Shown here: positions 35,126-43,607 of the stretch, piece by piece
Position numbering within the stretch: the stretch's first letter is position 1
Layout: each line of letters begins with the position of its first letter
Assembly: GCF_040744945.1 (NCBI RefSeq)
Contig: NZ_CP160453.1
Coordinates: 6,882,001-6,946,000, forward strand
From: Saccharothrix sp. HUAS TT1
Lineage (GTDB): Bacteria; Actinomycetota; Actinomycetes; Mycobacteriales; Pseudonocardiaceae
DNA length: 64,000 bases
Direction of reading: 5' to 3'
Made by a program: the position numbers and the translations under genes
Notes under the pieces: model-generated
What the model was told of the DNA's origin: nothing
What the model saw: the letters and a program-made list of their open reading frames with translations, nothing else
Databases searched by the model: none

Positions 35126-35974
35126 TCAGAACAGGGGGTCGGGGGTCGGGGTGGCGCCGCACGCGCAGGTCCGGCCCGCGCCCGCGTCGACCACCTCCTC
35201 GCAGTCGGGGCAGCGCAGGTGGAAGCTCTCCCGCTCCAGCACCCACACGCTGGTGTAAGCCCCGGTGCACAGGCCGCTGCGGAAGAACTTCCGCAGGGAC
35301 CGCTGGTGCGGCCGGGCGTGCACGGCGCGGACCGACTCGGGGCGGTCGAAGGCGCTGATCGTGTACTTGCGGGTGCCGATCTCGAACGTGCCCACGCCGA
35401 GGAAGCCCTTCGAGGCGCGCAGCGACTTGACCACCTCGGTGCTGAGCAGGTCGACGTCCGCGCCCTCGACGTCGTCGCGGACGTCCAGGTAGGTGAACGT
35501 GAGCACCCGCGGGTAGTCGGTCCTGCCCGTCGTCGTGCGCGCGCTGATGCCGTACTCCTGCACCTCGTCGCGGGCGGGGAGGAAGCGCGGCGTGTGGCCG
35601 AGCGACGAGGCCAGCGCGACCCGGTCGAAGTGGCGGCGCACGCGCACCGCGCCGTCCACGAGGGTCAGCACGTCCGCGCCGGCCACCGCCGCCGCGCCGC
35701 CCGTGCCCGGCATCCCCAGGTAGGGGGCGCGGTGCGTGGCGGTCAGGGTCCAGGTCAGCACGACGGTGTCGCCCGCGTCGGCGGCCGGCGCGAAGTCGAG
35801 CGCCAGGTCCGGGAACCGGGTCAGCACGGCCTCGACGTGCGCGACGAGGTCCGCGCCCGCCACCGGCTCCGGGGTGTCCGGGTCGGCGAACCCCGCCACC
35901 GCGTCCGCGATGGCGGCGGCGTCGCGCTCGCGCCAGGCCGCGGCCCACCGCGCGGCGGTCTCGATCAGGTCCAT
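35126..35974 (-). CDS. SnoaL-like / ABM-like fusion with C-terminal zinc ribbon
   Basis: 282 residues. The first 130 (ETAARWAAAWRERDAAAIADAVAGFADP...LDFAPAADAGDTVVLTWTLTATHRAPYLGMPGTGG) are an NTF2/SnoaL-like domain, the fold of polyketide aldol cyclases. The next 110 (YPRVLTFTYLDVRDDVEGADVD...FLGVGTFEIGTRKYTISAFDRPESVRAVHARPHQRSLRKFF) look like a ferredoxin-like ABM monooxygenase/cyclase domain. The end has CPDC and a later CAC, a probable zinc-ribbon. A combined cyclase or tailoring oxygenase is suggested. ATG overlaps the preceding PPTase-like stop by ten bases. The three-part architecture is not one I recognise. Confidence 0.68.
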   Translation of the reverse strand: MDLIETAARWAAAWRERDAAAIADAVAGFADPDTPEPVAGADLVAHVEAVLTRFPDLALDFAPAADAGDTVVLTWTLTATHRAPYLGMPGTGGAAAVAGADVLTLVDGAVRVRRHFDRVALASSLGHTPRFLPARDEVQEYGISARTTTGRTDYPRVLTFTYLDVRDDVEGADVDLLSTEVVKSLRASKGFLGVGTFEIGTRKYTISAFDRPESVRAVHARPHQRSLRKFFRSGLCTGAYTSVWVLERESFHLRCPDCEEVVDAGAGRTCACGATPTPDPLF

Positions 35975-36408
35975 GCGGTCACCGCTTCCAGGTCGTGGTC
36001 CTCGGGCAGCCGGGCCGAGGTCAGCGCCACCGCGAACGCCAGGTCGGCGGTGTGGCTCACGGAGACCCGGATGCGGGTGCCCGCCGCCTCCCTGCCGTCC
36101 AGCACGCCGATCAGGCGCACGCCCGGCGGGTGGCCGTGCAGGCAGGCCGCCGTGCGGCTGCACAGGGGCGCGGGCAGGGGCAGCACCTCCACCGCGCCCA
36201 GGTGCTCCGCGGTCACGGGCTCACCCAGCAGGCGCAGCACGGCGTACTTGGCCGCCAGCCTGCCCGCCCAGTGCTGGAGGGTGCGCCCGGCGCCGGACCG
36301 CAGCCGTTCCGGGCGGGTGAACACGGCCTCCAGCGGCATCGGGTCGACCAGCTGCCACGGCGCGGTCAGCTCGCCGAAGGCGATGGCGGCGCTACCCCAC
36401 CCGGTCAT
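35965..36408 (-). CDS. AcpS-like protein, degenerate (second of two)
   Basis: 147 residues. It matches the AcpS fold in LQHWAGRLAAKYAVLRLLG and RIRVSVSHTADLAFAVALTS. The N-terminal G-x-D metal motif is missing, and the normally invariant KExxxK reads KYAVLR, so both Mg2+ ligands are absent. This is probably an inactive homologue or a structural partner of the other AcpS-like protein, or has a new role. ATG overlaps the acyltransferase stop (ATGA). Confidence 0.68.
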   Translation of the reverse strand: MTGWGSAAIAFGELTAPWQLVDPMPLEAVFTRPERLRSGAGRTLQHWAGRLAAKYAVLRLLGEPVTAEHLGAVEVLPLPAPLCSRTAACLHGHPPGVRLIGVLDGREAAGTRIRVSVSHTADLAFAVALTSARLPEDHDLEAVTAWT

Positions 36409-37319
36409 GCCGCGGGCTCCGGGCGGCGCAGCCGGCGCACGGCGGCCGGGTCGGCCATGCTGACGCAGCGCGCGCCGACGCCGCGCAGCAACCCGGCGAG
36501 CACCTTGCTGTCGCCGACCTCGACCAGGGTCTCCGCGTCGGCGAGCACGCGCATCGTGGCGGTCCAGCGCACCCGCGCGGTGAGCTGCGCGATCAGCGCG
36601 TCCACGACGGTCGGCAGGTCGGTGGTCGGCTCCGCGGTCGCGTTCGGGACCACCGGGACGCGGGGCGGGCGCATCGGTGTCGCGCGCACCGCCTCGGCCC
36701 AGCCGTCCAGCGCGCCCGCCATCAGCGGCGAGTGGAACGCGTTGCTCACCTTGAGCGCCACCAGCTTGCGGGCGCCGGCGGCCCCGGCCAGCGCGGCGAG
36801 CCGCTCGACGGCGGCGGTCGCCCCGGAGACCACGGTGTGGTCCGGCGCGTTCTCCAGGCCGACGACCAGCGGCTCACCCGGCCGGGCCGCCTCGGCGGCC
36901 AGCTCCTCCACCCGCTCCGGCGGCAGGCCCAGCACGGCGGTCATGCCGCCGGTGTCGGGCAGGTCGGCCATCAGCCGGGCCCGGGTGGCGACCAGGCGCA
37001 GCGCGGCGTCGGCGTCCAGCACGCCCGCCGCGCACAGCGCGCTGATCTCGCCGACGCTGTGCCCGGCGACGACGTCCGGCTCCACGCCGCTCTCCCGCAG
37101 GACCGCGAGCGCGGCGAGGTTGCACGCGGTCACGGCGGGCTGCGCGTGCAGGGTGTCGACGAGCTTGTCCAGCGGCCCGCGGGAGCACAGCTCGGACACC
37201 GGCTCGGGCAGCAGCTCGTCGGCGCGCGCGACCACCGCCGCGCCCACCGGGTCGCGGCGCAGCCAGCCGCCCATGCCGACCCGGACCGTGCCCTGACCGG
37301 GGAACACGAAGCCGATCAC
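36405..37319 (-). CDS. Malonyl-CoA:ACP acyltransferase (FabD-like)
   Basis: 304 residues. The nucleophile motif is GHSVGEISALCAAG, with VFPGQGTVRVGMG at the N-terminus, and the NAFHSPLM motif supports malonyl specificity. It loads extender units onto the cluster ACP. Type II aromatic clusters usually borrow this enzyme from fatty acid synthase, so a dedicated copy is notable. GTG start with GGAGG upstream was chosen over longer frames. Stop overlaps the AcpS-like gene start. Confidence 0.9.
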   Translation of the reverse strand: MIGFVFPGQGTVRVGMGGWLRRDPVGAAVVARADELLPEPVSELCSRGPLDKLVDTLHAQPAVTACNLAALAVLRESGVEPDVVAGHSVGEISALCAAGVLDADAALRLVATRARLMADLPDTGGMTAVLGLPPERVEELAAEAARPGEPLVVGLENAPDHTVVSGATAAVERLAALAGAAGARKLVALKVSNAFHSPLMAGALDGWAEAVRATPMRPPRVPVVPNATAEPTTDLPTVVDALIAQLTARVRWTATMRVLADAETLVEVGDSKVLAGLLRGVGARCVSMADPAAVRRLRRPEPAA

Positions 37320-37369
37320 CTGCGAACCTCCAGTCTCCTGCGCTGCCCCTGCCGACGAGCCGGCGCCGA

Positions 37370-38251
37370 TCAGAGCCTGCGCCGCCGGGTGGGCACCGCC
37401 GCGGCCTTCTCGGTGCCCAGGAAGCCCAGCAGCAGCTTGGTGACGATCTCCGGCTGGTCCAGCGGGATCCAGTGGCTGGCGTCCTCGACGCGCTCGTAGC
37501 GCCACGAGCCCTTGACGAACTTCACCGAGCCCTTCATGCCCTCTTCGAGCAGCGCCTTGTCCCCGGTGGACCAGATGCCGAGGGTGGGCGCGAGCACGGG
37601 CGGGAAGTTGCTCTCCACGCGCAGCTCGGCCTCGGGCGAGCGGTTGGCGCGGTACCAGTTCAGCGCCGCGGTGAGCGCGCCCGGCTTGGCCAGCTCGCGC
37701 GGGTAGCGCTGGTGGTCGCCCTCGCCGCCCATGATCTCCTTGAACAGCCGCCACCCGTTGCGCCGCAGCAGCTGTTCGCTCACGCCGGGGAACTGGTAGA
37801 AGAGCATGTACCAGCTGGCCTTGCGCTGCTCGATCGACGGCGTGCCGAACACGCCGGGGTGGCCGACCGACAGCACGGCGAGGTGGTCGACGCGGCGCGG
37901 CATCAGGAAGGCGTACATCCACGCGATAGCGGCGCCCCAGTCGTGCCCGACGATGTGCGCCTTGGGGATGCCGAGGTGCTGCGTCAGGGCGACGACGTCG
38001 TTGACGATCGTGCGCATGTCGTACGCCTCGACCTCCTGCGGCTTGCCCGACTCGCCGAAACCGCGCAGGTCGGGCGCGATGACGCGGAAGCCCGCCTCCA
38101 CCAGGGGGTCGATCTGGTGCCGCCACAGGTAGTGGGAGTCGGGGAAGCCGTGCAGCAGCACGACCGGGTCGCCCTCGCCCTTGTCCACGTACGCGATGTC
38201 GACGCCGTTGACGTGCGCCGACCCGGTCAGCAGGGTGTCCTTGACGCTCAT
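37370..38251 (-). CDS. Alpha/beta hydrolase, epoxide hydrolase-like
   Basis: 293 residues. The pattern HGFPDSHYLWRHQIDPLVEAGFRVIAPDLRGFGESGKP, nucleophile Asp in IVGHDWGAAIAWMYAF, and His in EDASHWIPLDQPE fits the epoxide hydrolase/haloalkane dehalogenase branch with a cap domain. In the cluster it may open an epoxide installed by one of the two FAD monooxygenases. ATG overlaps the stop of the FAD enzyme gene (ATGA). Confidence 0.88.
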   Translation of the reverse strand: MSVKDTLLTGSAHVNGVDIAYVDKGEGDPVVLLHGFPDSHYLWRHQIDPLVEAGFRVIAPDLRGFGESGKPQEVEAYDMRTIVNDVVALTQHLGIPKAHIVGHDWGAAIAWMYAFLMPRRVDHLAVLSVGHPGVFGTPSIEQRKASWYMLFYQFPGVSEQLLRRNGWRLFKEIMGGEGDHQRYPRELAKPGALTAALNWYRANRSPEAELRVESNFPPVLAPTLGIWSTGDKALLEEGMKGSVKFVKGSWRYERVEDASHWIPLDQPEIVTKLLLGFLGTEKAAAVPTRRRRL

Positions 38252-39498
38252 GCCCTCTCCCTGAACAGCCTCTCGGCGAAGAACTCGCTGAACCCGAACT
38301 CCGGCACGTCCTCCGGAGGCACCATGTTGAGCAGGCCGGTCACCGACGCGGCGAAGTTCTCGGCCATCAGCTCGCGCGCCCGGCGGCGGCGCTCGGCGGC
38401 GACGGGCCCGAACTCGCAGTGCAGCTTGGCGATGATGCCCGCGCCGAAGTGCAGCCGGTCCATCCGGAACTTGCGCTCGGCCAGGTACCCCGCGAAGGCG
38501 GCGGGCGACCAGTCGTCGCCGCCGGTCAGCACCTCGCACACGGCGCGGGTGTCGCGCAGGCTGCACGACAGGCCGGTGCCGAGCACGGTGTCGGCGTTGC
38601 CCGCCTCGTCCCCGACGAGCACCACGCCGTCCAGGACGACCGGCTGCTCGGGGAACATCGCCACCGACGGCCACAGCTTGAGCGGCCCGATCGACTTCGC
38701 GGCGGCGTACACGGCCTTGCCGCGGTCGGGCAGGGACGCCAGCTCGAAGTCCGCGATGAACCGCCGCTCGCCACCCGGTCCCTGGTAGAGCTTCCGGTTG
38801 GCGGTCGGGAAGTTGATGTAGAGCCGGGCGTTGCCGTCGCCCTGCGGGAACACCATGAACATCTTCTCGTCCTCGGTGCCCATCGCCTGCACGTCCATCG
38901 GCCAGTCGTCCAGGCCGGTGACCCGCAGCCCGCCGCCCCAGTGGTGCACCGAGGTCGCCATGGACACGCCGACCTGGCGGCCGACCGTGCAGCCGCGGCC
39001 GGTGGCGCCGATGACCATGCGCGGCTTGGCCAGGTGCTCCTGCCCGGCACGCGTCCAGCGGACCTCCGGACTGGTCCCGGCGGTGACCTGGACCCGCTGC
39101 GCGCCCATCACCACGGTCGCGCCGTTGTCCTCGGCCTGCTCGGCCATCAACGCGCAGACCTCGTGGTGCGGGAACGACATGGGGCCGCCGACACCGGGCA
39201 CGAACCGCGTCATGTCCACGGTCTCCGCCTCGGCCGGGTCGACCGTCTCGTCCCACTGCGTCCACTCGCGGATCTCCCACGCGCCGCCGAGGCCGAACGC
39301 GTCCTCCACGCCCAGCGTCTGCGCCTCCCGCAGGCCCCACGGCGCGATCCACTCGCCGCGCACGATGTCCTGGTAGGTCTCCTGCTTCTCCAGCAGCACC
39401 ACGGACAGGCCGTTCAGCGCGAGGTTGGCCGCGGCGGACGCGCCCGCGATACCGCCGCCCACCACGACGACGTCGATCCCGGTGTGCTCGACGGTCAT
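38248..39498 (-). CDS. FAD-dependent oxidoreductase/monooxygenase
   Basis: 416 residues. Dinucleotide-binding motif VVVVGGGIAGASAAANLALNGLSVVLLEK at the N-terminus, a middle ATGRGCTVGRQVG segment (in place of the DG motif) and C-terminal VVLVGDEAGNADTVLGTGLSCSLRDTRAV, the GD motif of group A flavin monooxygenases. A hydroxylase or epoxidase acting on the polyketide is likely. It forms ATGA overlaps with the upstream nitroreductase gene and the downstream hydrolase gene, so it is tightly coupled in the operon. Confidence 0.85.
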   Translation of the reverse strand: MTVEHTGIDVVVVGGGIAGASAAANLALNGLSVVLLEKQETYQDIVRGEWIAPWGLREAQTLGVEDAFGLGGAWEIREWTQWDETVDPAEAETVDMTRFVPGVGGPMSFPHHEVCALMAEQAEDNGATVVMGAQRVQVTAGTSPEVRWTRAGQEHLAKPRMVIGATGRGCTVGRQVGVSMATSVHHWGGGLRVTGLDDWPMDVQAMGTEDEKMFMVFPQGDGNARLYINFPTANRKLYQGPGGERRFIADFELASLPDRGKAVYAAAKSIGPLKLWPSVAMFPEQPVVLDGVVLVGDEAGNADTVLGTGLSCSLRDTRAVCEVLTGGDDWSPAAFAGYLAERKFRMDRLHFGAGIIAKLHCEFGPVAAERRRRARELMAENFAASVTGLLNMVPPEDVPEFGFSEFFAERLFRERA

Positions 39499-40223
39499 GC
39501 CTGCCACCTCTCCCAGGACGTGCGTTCCTTCGCCGGAACCCGCTTGGCGGGGCGGAAATCGGTGCCGATCGTGTAGGCGACCGGCACCAGGCAGACCTGG
39601 GTGACCCCGGCGGGGATGCCGAGCAGTTCGCCCACCTGCCGCTCGAACGGCAGGTGCATGCACGTGATCGTGCTGCCGAGGCCGCGGCTGCGCAGGGCCA
39701 ACTGGAACGACCACACCGCGGGGAAGATCGAGCCGTAGAAGTTGCTGGCCCGCATGGCCCCGATCCGCACGCCCTCCTGCCAGGTGCCGAGGTTGCGGGT
39801 GCCGGTCGAGCCGAGCCACTCGGCGTCGATCGCGCCGATGTCCGGCGGCCGGCCGAGCACGCACGGGATCACCAGCGCGGGCACCCGGGCGATGGTCTCG
39901 GCCAGGGTGGCGGCGGAGGCGTTGTTCTTCCTGGCCTGCGGGCTGTTGCGGCGACGCCCGGACCGCGTCCACACCTCTTTCTGGTGGAACTGCCAGGAGA
40001 TGTCGAACAGCTCCGCCAGCTGGTCCTTCACCGCCTGCTCGGTGATCACCACCCAGCGCCAGTTCTGCTGGTCGTTCGCGGTCGGCGCCTGGACGGCGAC
40101 CTCCAGCGCCTCCTCGATCACCGCGCGCGGCACGGGCCGGTCGAGGTCGAGCCGGCGGCGCACCGACCGGGTGGTGGTGAGCAGCCGGTCGGTCTCCAGC
40201 ACGTCGAAGGGCTCGCCGGTCAT
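39495..40223 (-). CDS. Nitroreductase-family FMN oxidoreductase
   Basis: 242 residues. Family blocks TTTRSVRRRLDLDRPVPRAVIEEALEVAVQAPTANDQQNWRWVVI and GIPAGVTQVCLVPVAYTIGTDFRPAKR are clear. The middle contains NFYGSIFPAVWSFQLALRSRGLGSTITCMHLPFE. Members reduce quinones, nitro groups or enoyl double bonds. In a reducing polyketide cluster without an enoyl reductase it could remove a double bond or adjust oxidation state; this is speculative. ATG overlaps the KS-CLF stop. Confidence 0.87.
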   Translation of the reverse strand: MTGEPFDVLETDRLLTTTRSVRRRLDLDRPVPRAVIEEALEVAVQAPTANDQQNWRWVVITEQAVKDQLAELFDISWQFHQKEVWTRSGRRRNSPQARKNNASAATLAETIARVPALVIPCVLGRPPDIGAIDAEWLGSTGTRNLGTWQEGVRIGAMRASNFYGSIFPAVWSFQLALRSRGLGSTITCMHLPFERQVGELLGIPAGVTQVCLVPVAYTIGTDFRPAKRVPAKERTSWERWQA

Positions 40224-42481
40224 ACCGCACCCAGCAGGGTTCCGCCGCGCACCGAGCCGGGCGCGGCGCTGAGCACCAGGGCCTTGGCCAGCGCGGCCGG
40301 CAGCTCGGGCTTGGTGACGTAGGACTCGACCGCGCCGGCGCGGGGGCTGGTGAGCCCCGGGATGGCCGGTGCGACGCCGTCGCGCAGGGCGAGGGCGGCC
40401 AGCGCCAGGTTCAGCGCGCCGGTGGCCGCGCCCGCGTCGCCGGTCAGGCCCGCGGTGGCGGTGAGCCGGGCGGACGGGACGGCGTCGAGCACCGCGCCCG
40501 CCTCCGCCTCGTCGGTCGCGCCGCCGGTGGCCGCGCCGATCACCAGGTCGACGCCCTCGGTGGGCAGCGCGGCGAGGGCGCGCTCCACCAGGGACCGCTC
40601 GTCGCCCGCTCCCGCGCCCGCGTGGGCGCTGCCCAGCACCCGCGCGTACGGGATCGCGCCCCGGGCGGCGGCGTGCGCGGCGGACTCGACGACCATGGCC
40701 ACCGAAGCGGACGCGGGCGCCTCGCCCGAGTTCCGGTCGTAGGGGTTCACCTGCGCGCCGTCGCCGGACCTCGGCGCCTCGTCGGCCGCGACCAGGACCA
40801 CCACGTCGGCCTTGCCCGCGCGGATGGTCTCCACCGCGCAGTCCAGCGCGATGGACGCCGACGCGTTGCCGTTGCAGATGGTGGTGGTCGGGCCGCGCAG
40901 GCCCAGGGTCTGGCAGACCGCACCGCCGGTGGCGTTGAGCACCACGTTGGAGAAGCTGAGCACGGCGGGCTTGTTCGGGTTCGCCAGCACGCTCTCGTCG
41001 AACCCGTCGGTGCTCTCCACCGAGCCCGCCGCGGTGGCGAAGATGACGCCCACGTTGTCCAGGGCGGCGCGGGGCAGCTTCAGCCCGGCGTCCTCCCAGG
41101 CCAGCCGCGAGGCGGCGATCGCCATGCGGGACAGGTTGTTCATGTGCCGCCACAGCGAGCGCGGCGCGAACGTGCGGCCCTCCAGGGAAGGCTCCGCGCC
41201 GACCGCGGTGCGGCCGTTGGCGACCGCCTCGGCGACCTCGGCGATGCCGGTGCCCAGGCCGGTGACCGGTCCGAGGCCGGTGAGGACGACCTCGGTGGCG
41301 GGCAGCTCGTCGTACTCGCGCGGGCCGCCGGGGCGGCGCAGCACGAGCGAGGCGTTGTTGCCGCCGAACGCGTAGTTGTTGGACACCACGACGTCCATGG
41401 GCAGCGCACGCGCGGTGTTCGGCACGAAGTCCAGGGTGGACTCCGCGATCGCCTCTTCGGTGAACCCGATGGTGGGCGGCGCGGTCGCGGTGCGCAGGGC
41501 CAGCACGCTGGCCACCGCCTCGACCGCGCCCGCCGCGCCCAGCGTGTGCCCGATGAAGCTCTTGATGCTGCTGGTCGGCACCTGCGGCGCCCGCTCGCCG
41601 AACACGGCGCGCATGACCTTCTTCTCCATGGCGTCGTTGGCGGGCGTGCCGGTGCCGTGCCCGTTGACGTAGTCCACGGCGTCGGTGTCCAGGCCGGCGT
41701 CGGCCAGCGCCCGGCGCATGGCCGTGGCGCCGCCGCGGCCGGTCGGGTCCGGCGCGGTGGCGTGGTAGGCGTCGGCGGACAGGCCGTAGCCCGCGACCTC
41801 GGCCAGCGGCTCCGCGCCCCGGGCCAGCGCGTGGTCCAGCGCCTCCACGACCAGGAACGCGGCGCCCTCGCCCAGGTTCAGGCCGTCCGAGCGGCTGTAG
41901 GGGCCGCACGGGCGGGCGCTGAGGGCCTGCAGGCCCGCGAACCCCGCGTAGGTGCCGAACAGCAGGGGGTCGACACCGCCGGCGAGCACCACGTCCGCGT
42001 CCCCGGTGAGGATCTTGTCCTTGGCCAGGCCGACCGCGTTGCCGCCCGCCGCGCACGCGGTCGAGACCAGGATGCGCGGGCCGGTCATGCCCAGCTTGCG
42101 GGCGACGACGTCGCCGGTGGCGTGCATGGGCTGGTAGCCGCCCGCCGCGGTCGGGGTGGCCTGGCACTTGCCGAGGACCAACCCGAACCGCTCGCCGGGC
42201 GTGGCCGCGCCCAGCCCCGCCTGGGCGACCGCCTGCCGGGCCGCGACGAGGGCGAGCCGGGCAGTGCGGTCCAGCCCGGTGTCCTCGGCCGGCAGCTGCG
42301 CGTCGATCCACTCGTCGGGCACCTGGCCCGCGAACCTGGCCTCGAACGCGCCGAACCGCTCGTCCTCCACGGCGGTGATGCCGCCCCCGCCCGCGGTGAG
42401 CCGGCCCCAGAACTCCTCCGGGTCCCGGCCGACCGCGCAGATCACCCCGACCCCGGTGATGACCACTGGCCGCAGCGCCAT
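40220..42481 (-). CDS. Single-chain ketosynthase-chain length factor (KS-CLF) fusion
   Basis: 753 residues holding two tandem ketosynthase folds. The first (1-395) has the full triad Cys143 (VSTACAAGGNA), His275 (NGHGTGT) and His312 (FIGHTLGAAGA). A linker near 390-405 leads to the second (about 405-753), starting VVLTGLGPVTGLGTG. Aligned base-for-base with FabF-type KS, its active Cys is Asn539 (ICNGNASAS) and the GH..GAAG His is Asp682 (GDAGAATG). The second half is therefore catalytically dead, like a chain length factor. In known type II systems KS and CLF are separate subunits. GAGGAGG precedes the ATG. Stop overlaps the nitroreductase gene. Expected role: condensation of malonyl units on the cluster ACP. 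Confidence 0.9.
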   Translation of the reverse strand: MALRPVVITGVGVICAVGRDPEEFWGRLTAGGGGITAVEDERFGAFEARFAGQVPDEWIDAQLPAEDTGLDRTARLALVAARQAVAQAGLGAATPGERFGLVLGKCQATPTAAGGYQPMHATGDVVARKLGMTGPRILVSTACAAGGNAVGLAKDKILTGDADVVLAGGVDPLLFGTYAGFAGLQALSARPCGPYSRSDGLNLGEGAAFLVVEALDHALARGAEPLAEVAGYGLSADAYHATAPDPTGRGGATAMRRALADAGLDTDAVDYVNGHGTGTPANDAMEKKVMRAVFGERAPQVPTSSIKSFIGHTLGAAGAVEAVASVLALRTATAPPTIGFTEEAIAESTLDFVPNTARALPMDVVVSNNYAFGGNNASLVLRRPGGPREYDELPATEVVLTGLGPVTGLGTGIAEVAEAVANGRTAVGAEPSLEGRTFAPRSLWRHMNNLSRMAIAASRLAWEDAGLKLPRAALDNVGVIFATAAGSVESTDGFDESVLANPNKPAVLSFSNVVLNATGGAVCQTLGLRGPTTTICNGNASASIALDCAVETIRAGKADVVVLVAADEAPRSGDGAQVNPYDRNSGEAPASASVAMVVESAAHAAARGAIPYARVLGSAHAGAGAGDERSLVERALAALPTEGVDLVIGAATGGATDEAEAGAVLDAVPSARLTATAGLTGDAGAATGALNLALAALALRDGVAPAIPGLTSPRAGAVESYVTKPELPAALAKALVLSAAPGSVRGGTLLGAV

Positions 42482-42526
42482 GCTTGCTCCTCCTCGCGAC
42501 CCCGGGCGAGCGCCCGGGTGACCAGA

Positions 42527-43600
42527 TCAGATGATCGGGGTGCTCCAGCTCTTGGGCGTGACGTACGGGCTGGTCAGCGTGACGACCTCGGTGTCGCCGA
42601 CGGTGACCGTGAGCCCGGCGGCGGCCAGGTCCGGCGGCAGCCGCAGCAGGCCGAGGGAGGACTTCAGCCCGACGCTGTGGACGGCGTGCACGACCTCGCC
42701 GATCCGCTCCCCGCCCACGGTGACCGGCGTGCCCGGAGCGGGCACCTCGGCGCCGCCGGAGAAGCCGACCGTGCGGCGCTCGGCCGTTCCCTCGAAGGCG
42801 GCGACCACGGCGTCACGCCCGATGAACTCGTCCTTGGTGATGTCCACGAGCCAGCCCGCGCCCATCTCCAGCACGTCGACCCCCTCGCCCGCCTCGTGGC
42901 GCACGACCGGCTGCCGCACCTCCAGCATCGCCAGCTCCACGGCCTCCTGGCCAGCGGGCACGGCGTGCTCCAGGGCCTTGGTCCACAGCCGCTCGGCCGA
43001 CTCGCGCGGCACCAGCACCTTGTAGCCGTACTCGCCCGTCACACCGGTGCGGGCGAACAGGATGTCCACGCCGTCCCACTGGCTGTCCACGACGGACTCG
43101 AACGGCAGCGCGGCCAGCTCACCGTCGATCAGCCGGCCGACCACGCCCCACGCGTACGGGCCCTCCAGGCCGAAGAGGGCGTGCTCGGCGGTGCGGTCGG
43201 TGATCTCCACGCCGGGCTCGGCGTGCGCGCGCAGGTGCTCCAGCAGCCGGGTGCCGGCGCCGGTGGAGGACTCCAGCAGCAGGCCGTCCTCGCGGCCCCA
43301 GACCACGACCTGGTCCACGACGGCGCCGTCCTCGGCGAGCACCAGGCTCGTCATGCAGCGCTCGGCGGTCAGGTACTCCACGTCGCGCGCCAGCACCTTC
43401 TGCGCGAAGTCGGTCGCGCCGCTGCCGGAGAGCTCGATGATCCGCTCGCCGGACAGGTCCAGCAGGGCGGCCCGCTCCCGGATCGCCTCGTACTCGGCGT
43501 CGAGCGTGCTGAACCGCAGCGCGACCTCGGCGTCCAGGACGGTGCCGTACTCGGCGCCGTCGGGGTGCGCGGTCTTGACCGGCGACGTCAAGGGTTCCAT
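42527..43600 (-). CDS. GcvT-like (THF-dependent aminomethyltransferase family) protein
   Basis: 357 residues of the glycine-cleavage T-protein/YgfZ superfamily: LDLSGERIIELSGSGATDFAQKVLARDVEYL, TGVTGEYGYKVLVPRESAERLWTKAL, KDEFIGRDAVVAAFEG and the C-terminal barrel ending YVTPKSWSTPII. The superfamily transfers one-carbon groups with tetrahydrofolate, or demethylates. No other glycine-cleavage genes are near, so a biosynthetic role in the polyketide pathway is likely: adding or removing a C1 unit, or a recruited scaffold. Lies eight bases after the dehydratase stop, with a weak ribosome site. Confidence 0.82.
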   Translation of the reverse strand: MEPLTSPVKTAHPDGAEYGTVLDAEVALRFSTLDAEYEAIRERAALLDLSGERIIELSGSGATDFAQKVLARDVEYLTAERCMTSLVLAEDGAVVDQVVVWGREDGLLLESSTGAGTRLLEHLRAHAEPGVEITDRTAEHALFGLEGPYAWGVVGRLIDGELAALPFESVVDSQWDGVDILFARTGVTGEYGYKVLVPRESAERLWTKALEHAVPAGQEAVELAMLEVRQPVVRHEAGEGVDVLEMGAGWLVDITKDEFIGRDAVVAAFEGTAERRTVGFSGGAEVPAPGTPVTVGGERIGEVVHAVHSVGLKSSLGLLRLPPDLAAAGLTVTVGDTEVVTLTSPYVTPKSWSTPII

Positions 43601-43607
43601 TGTCGTG

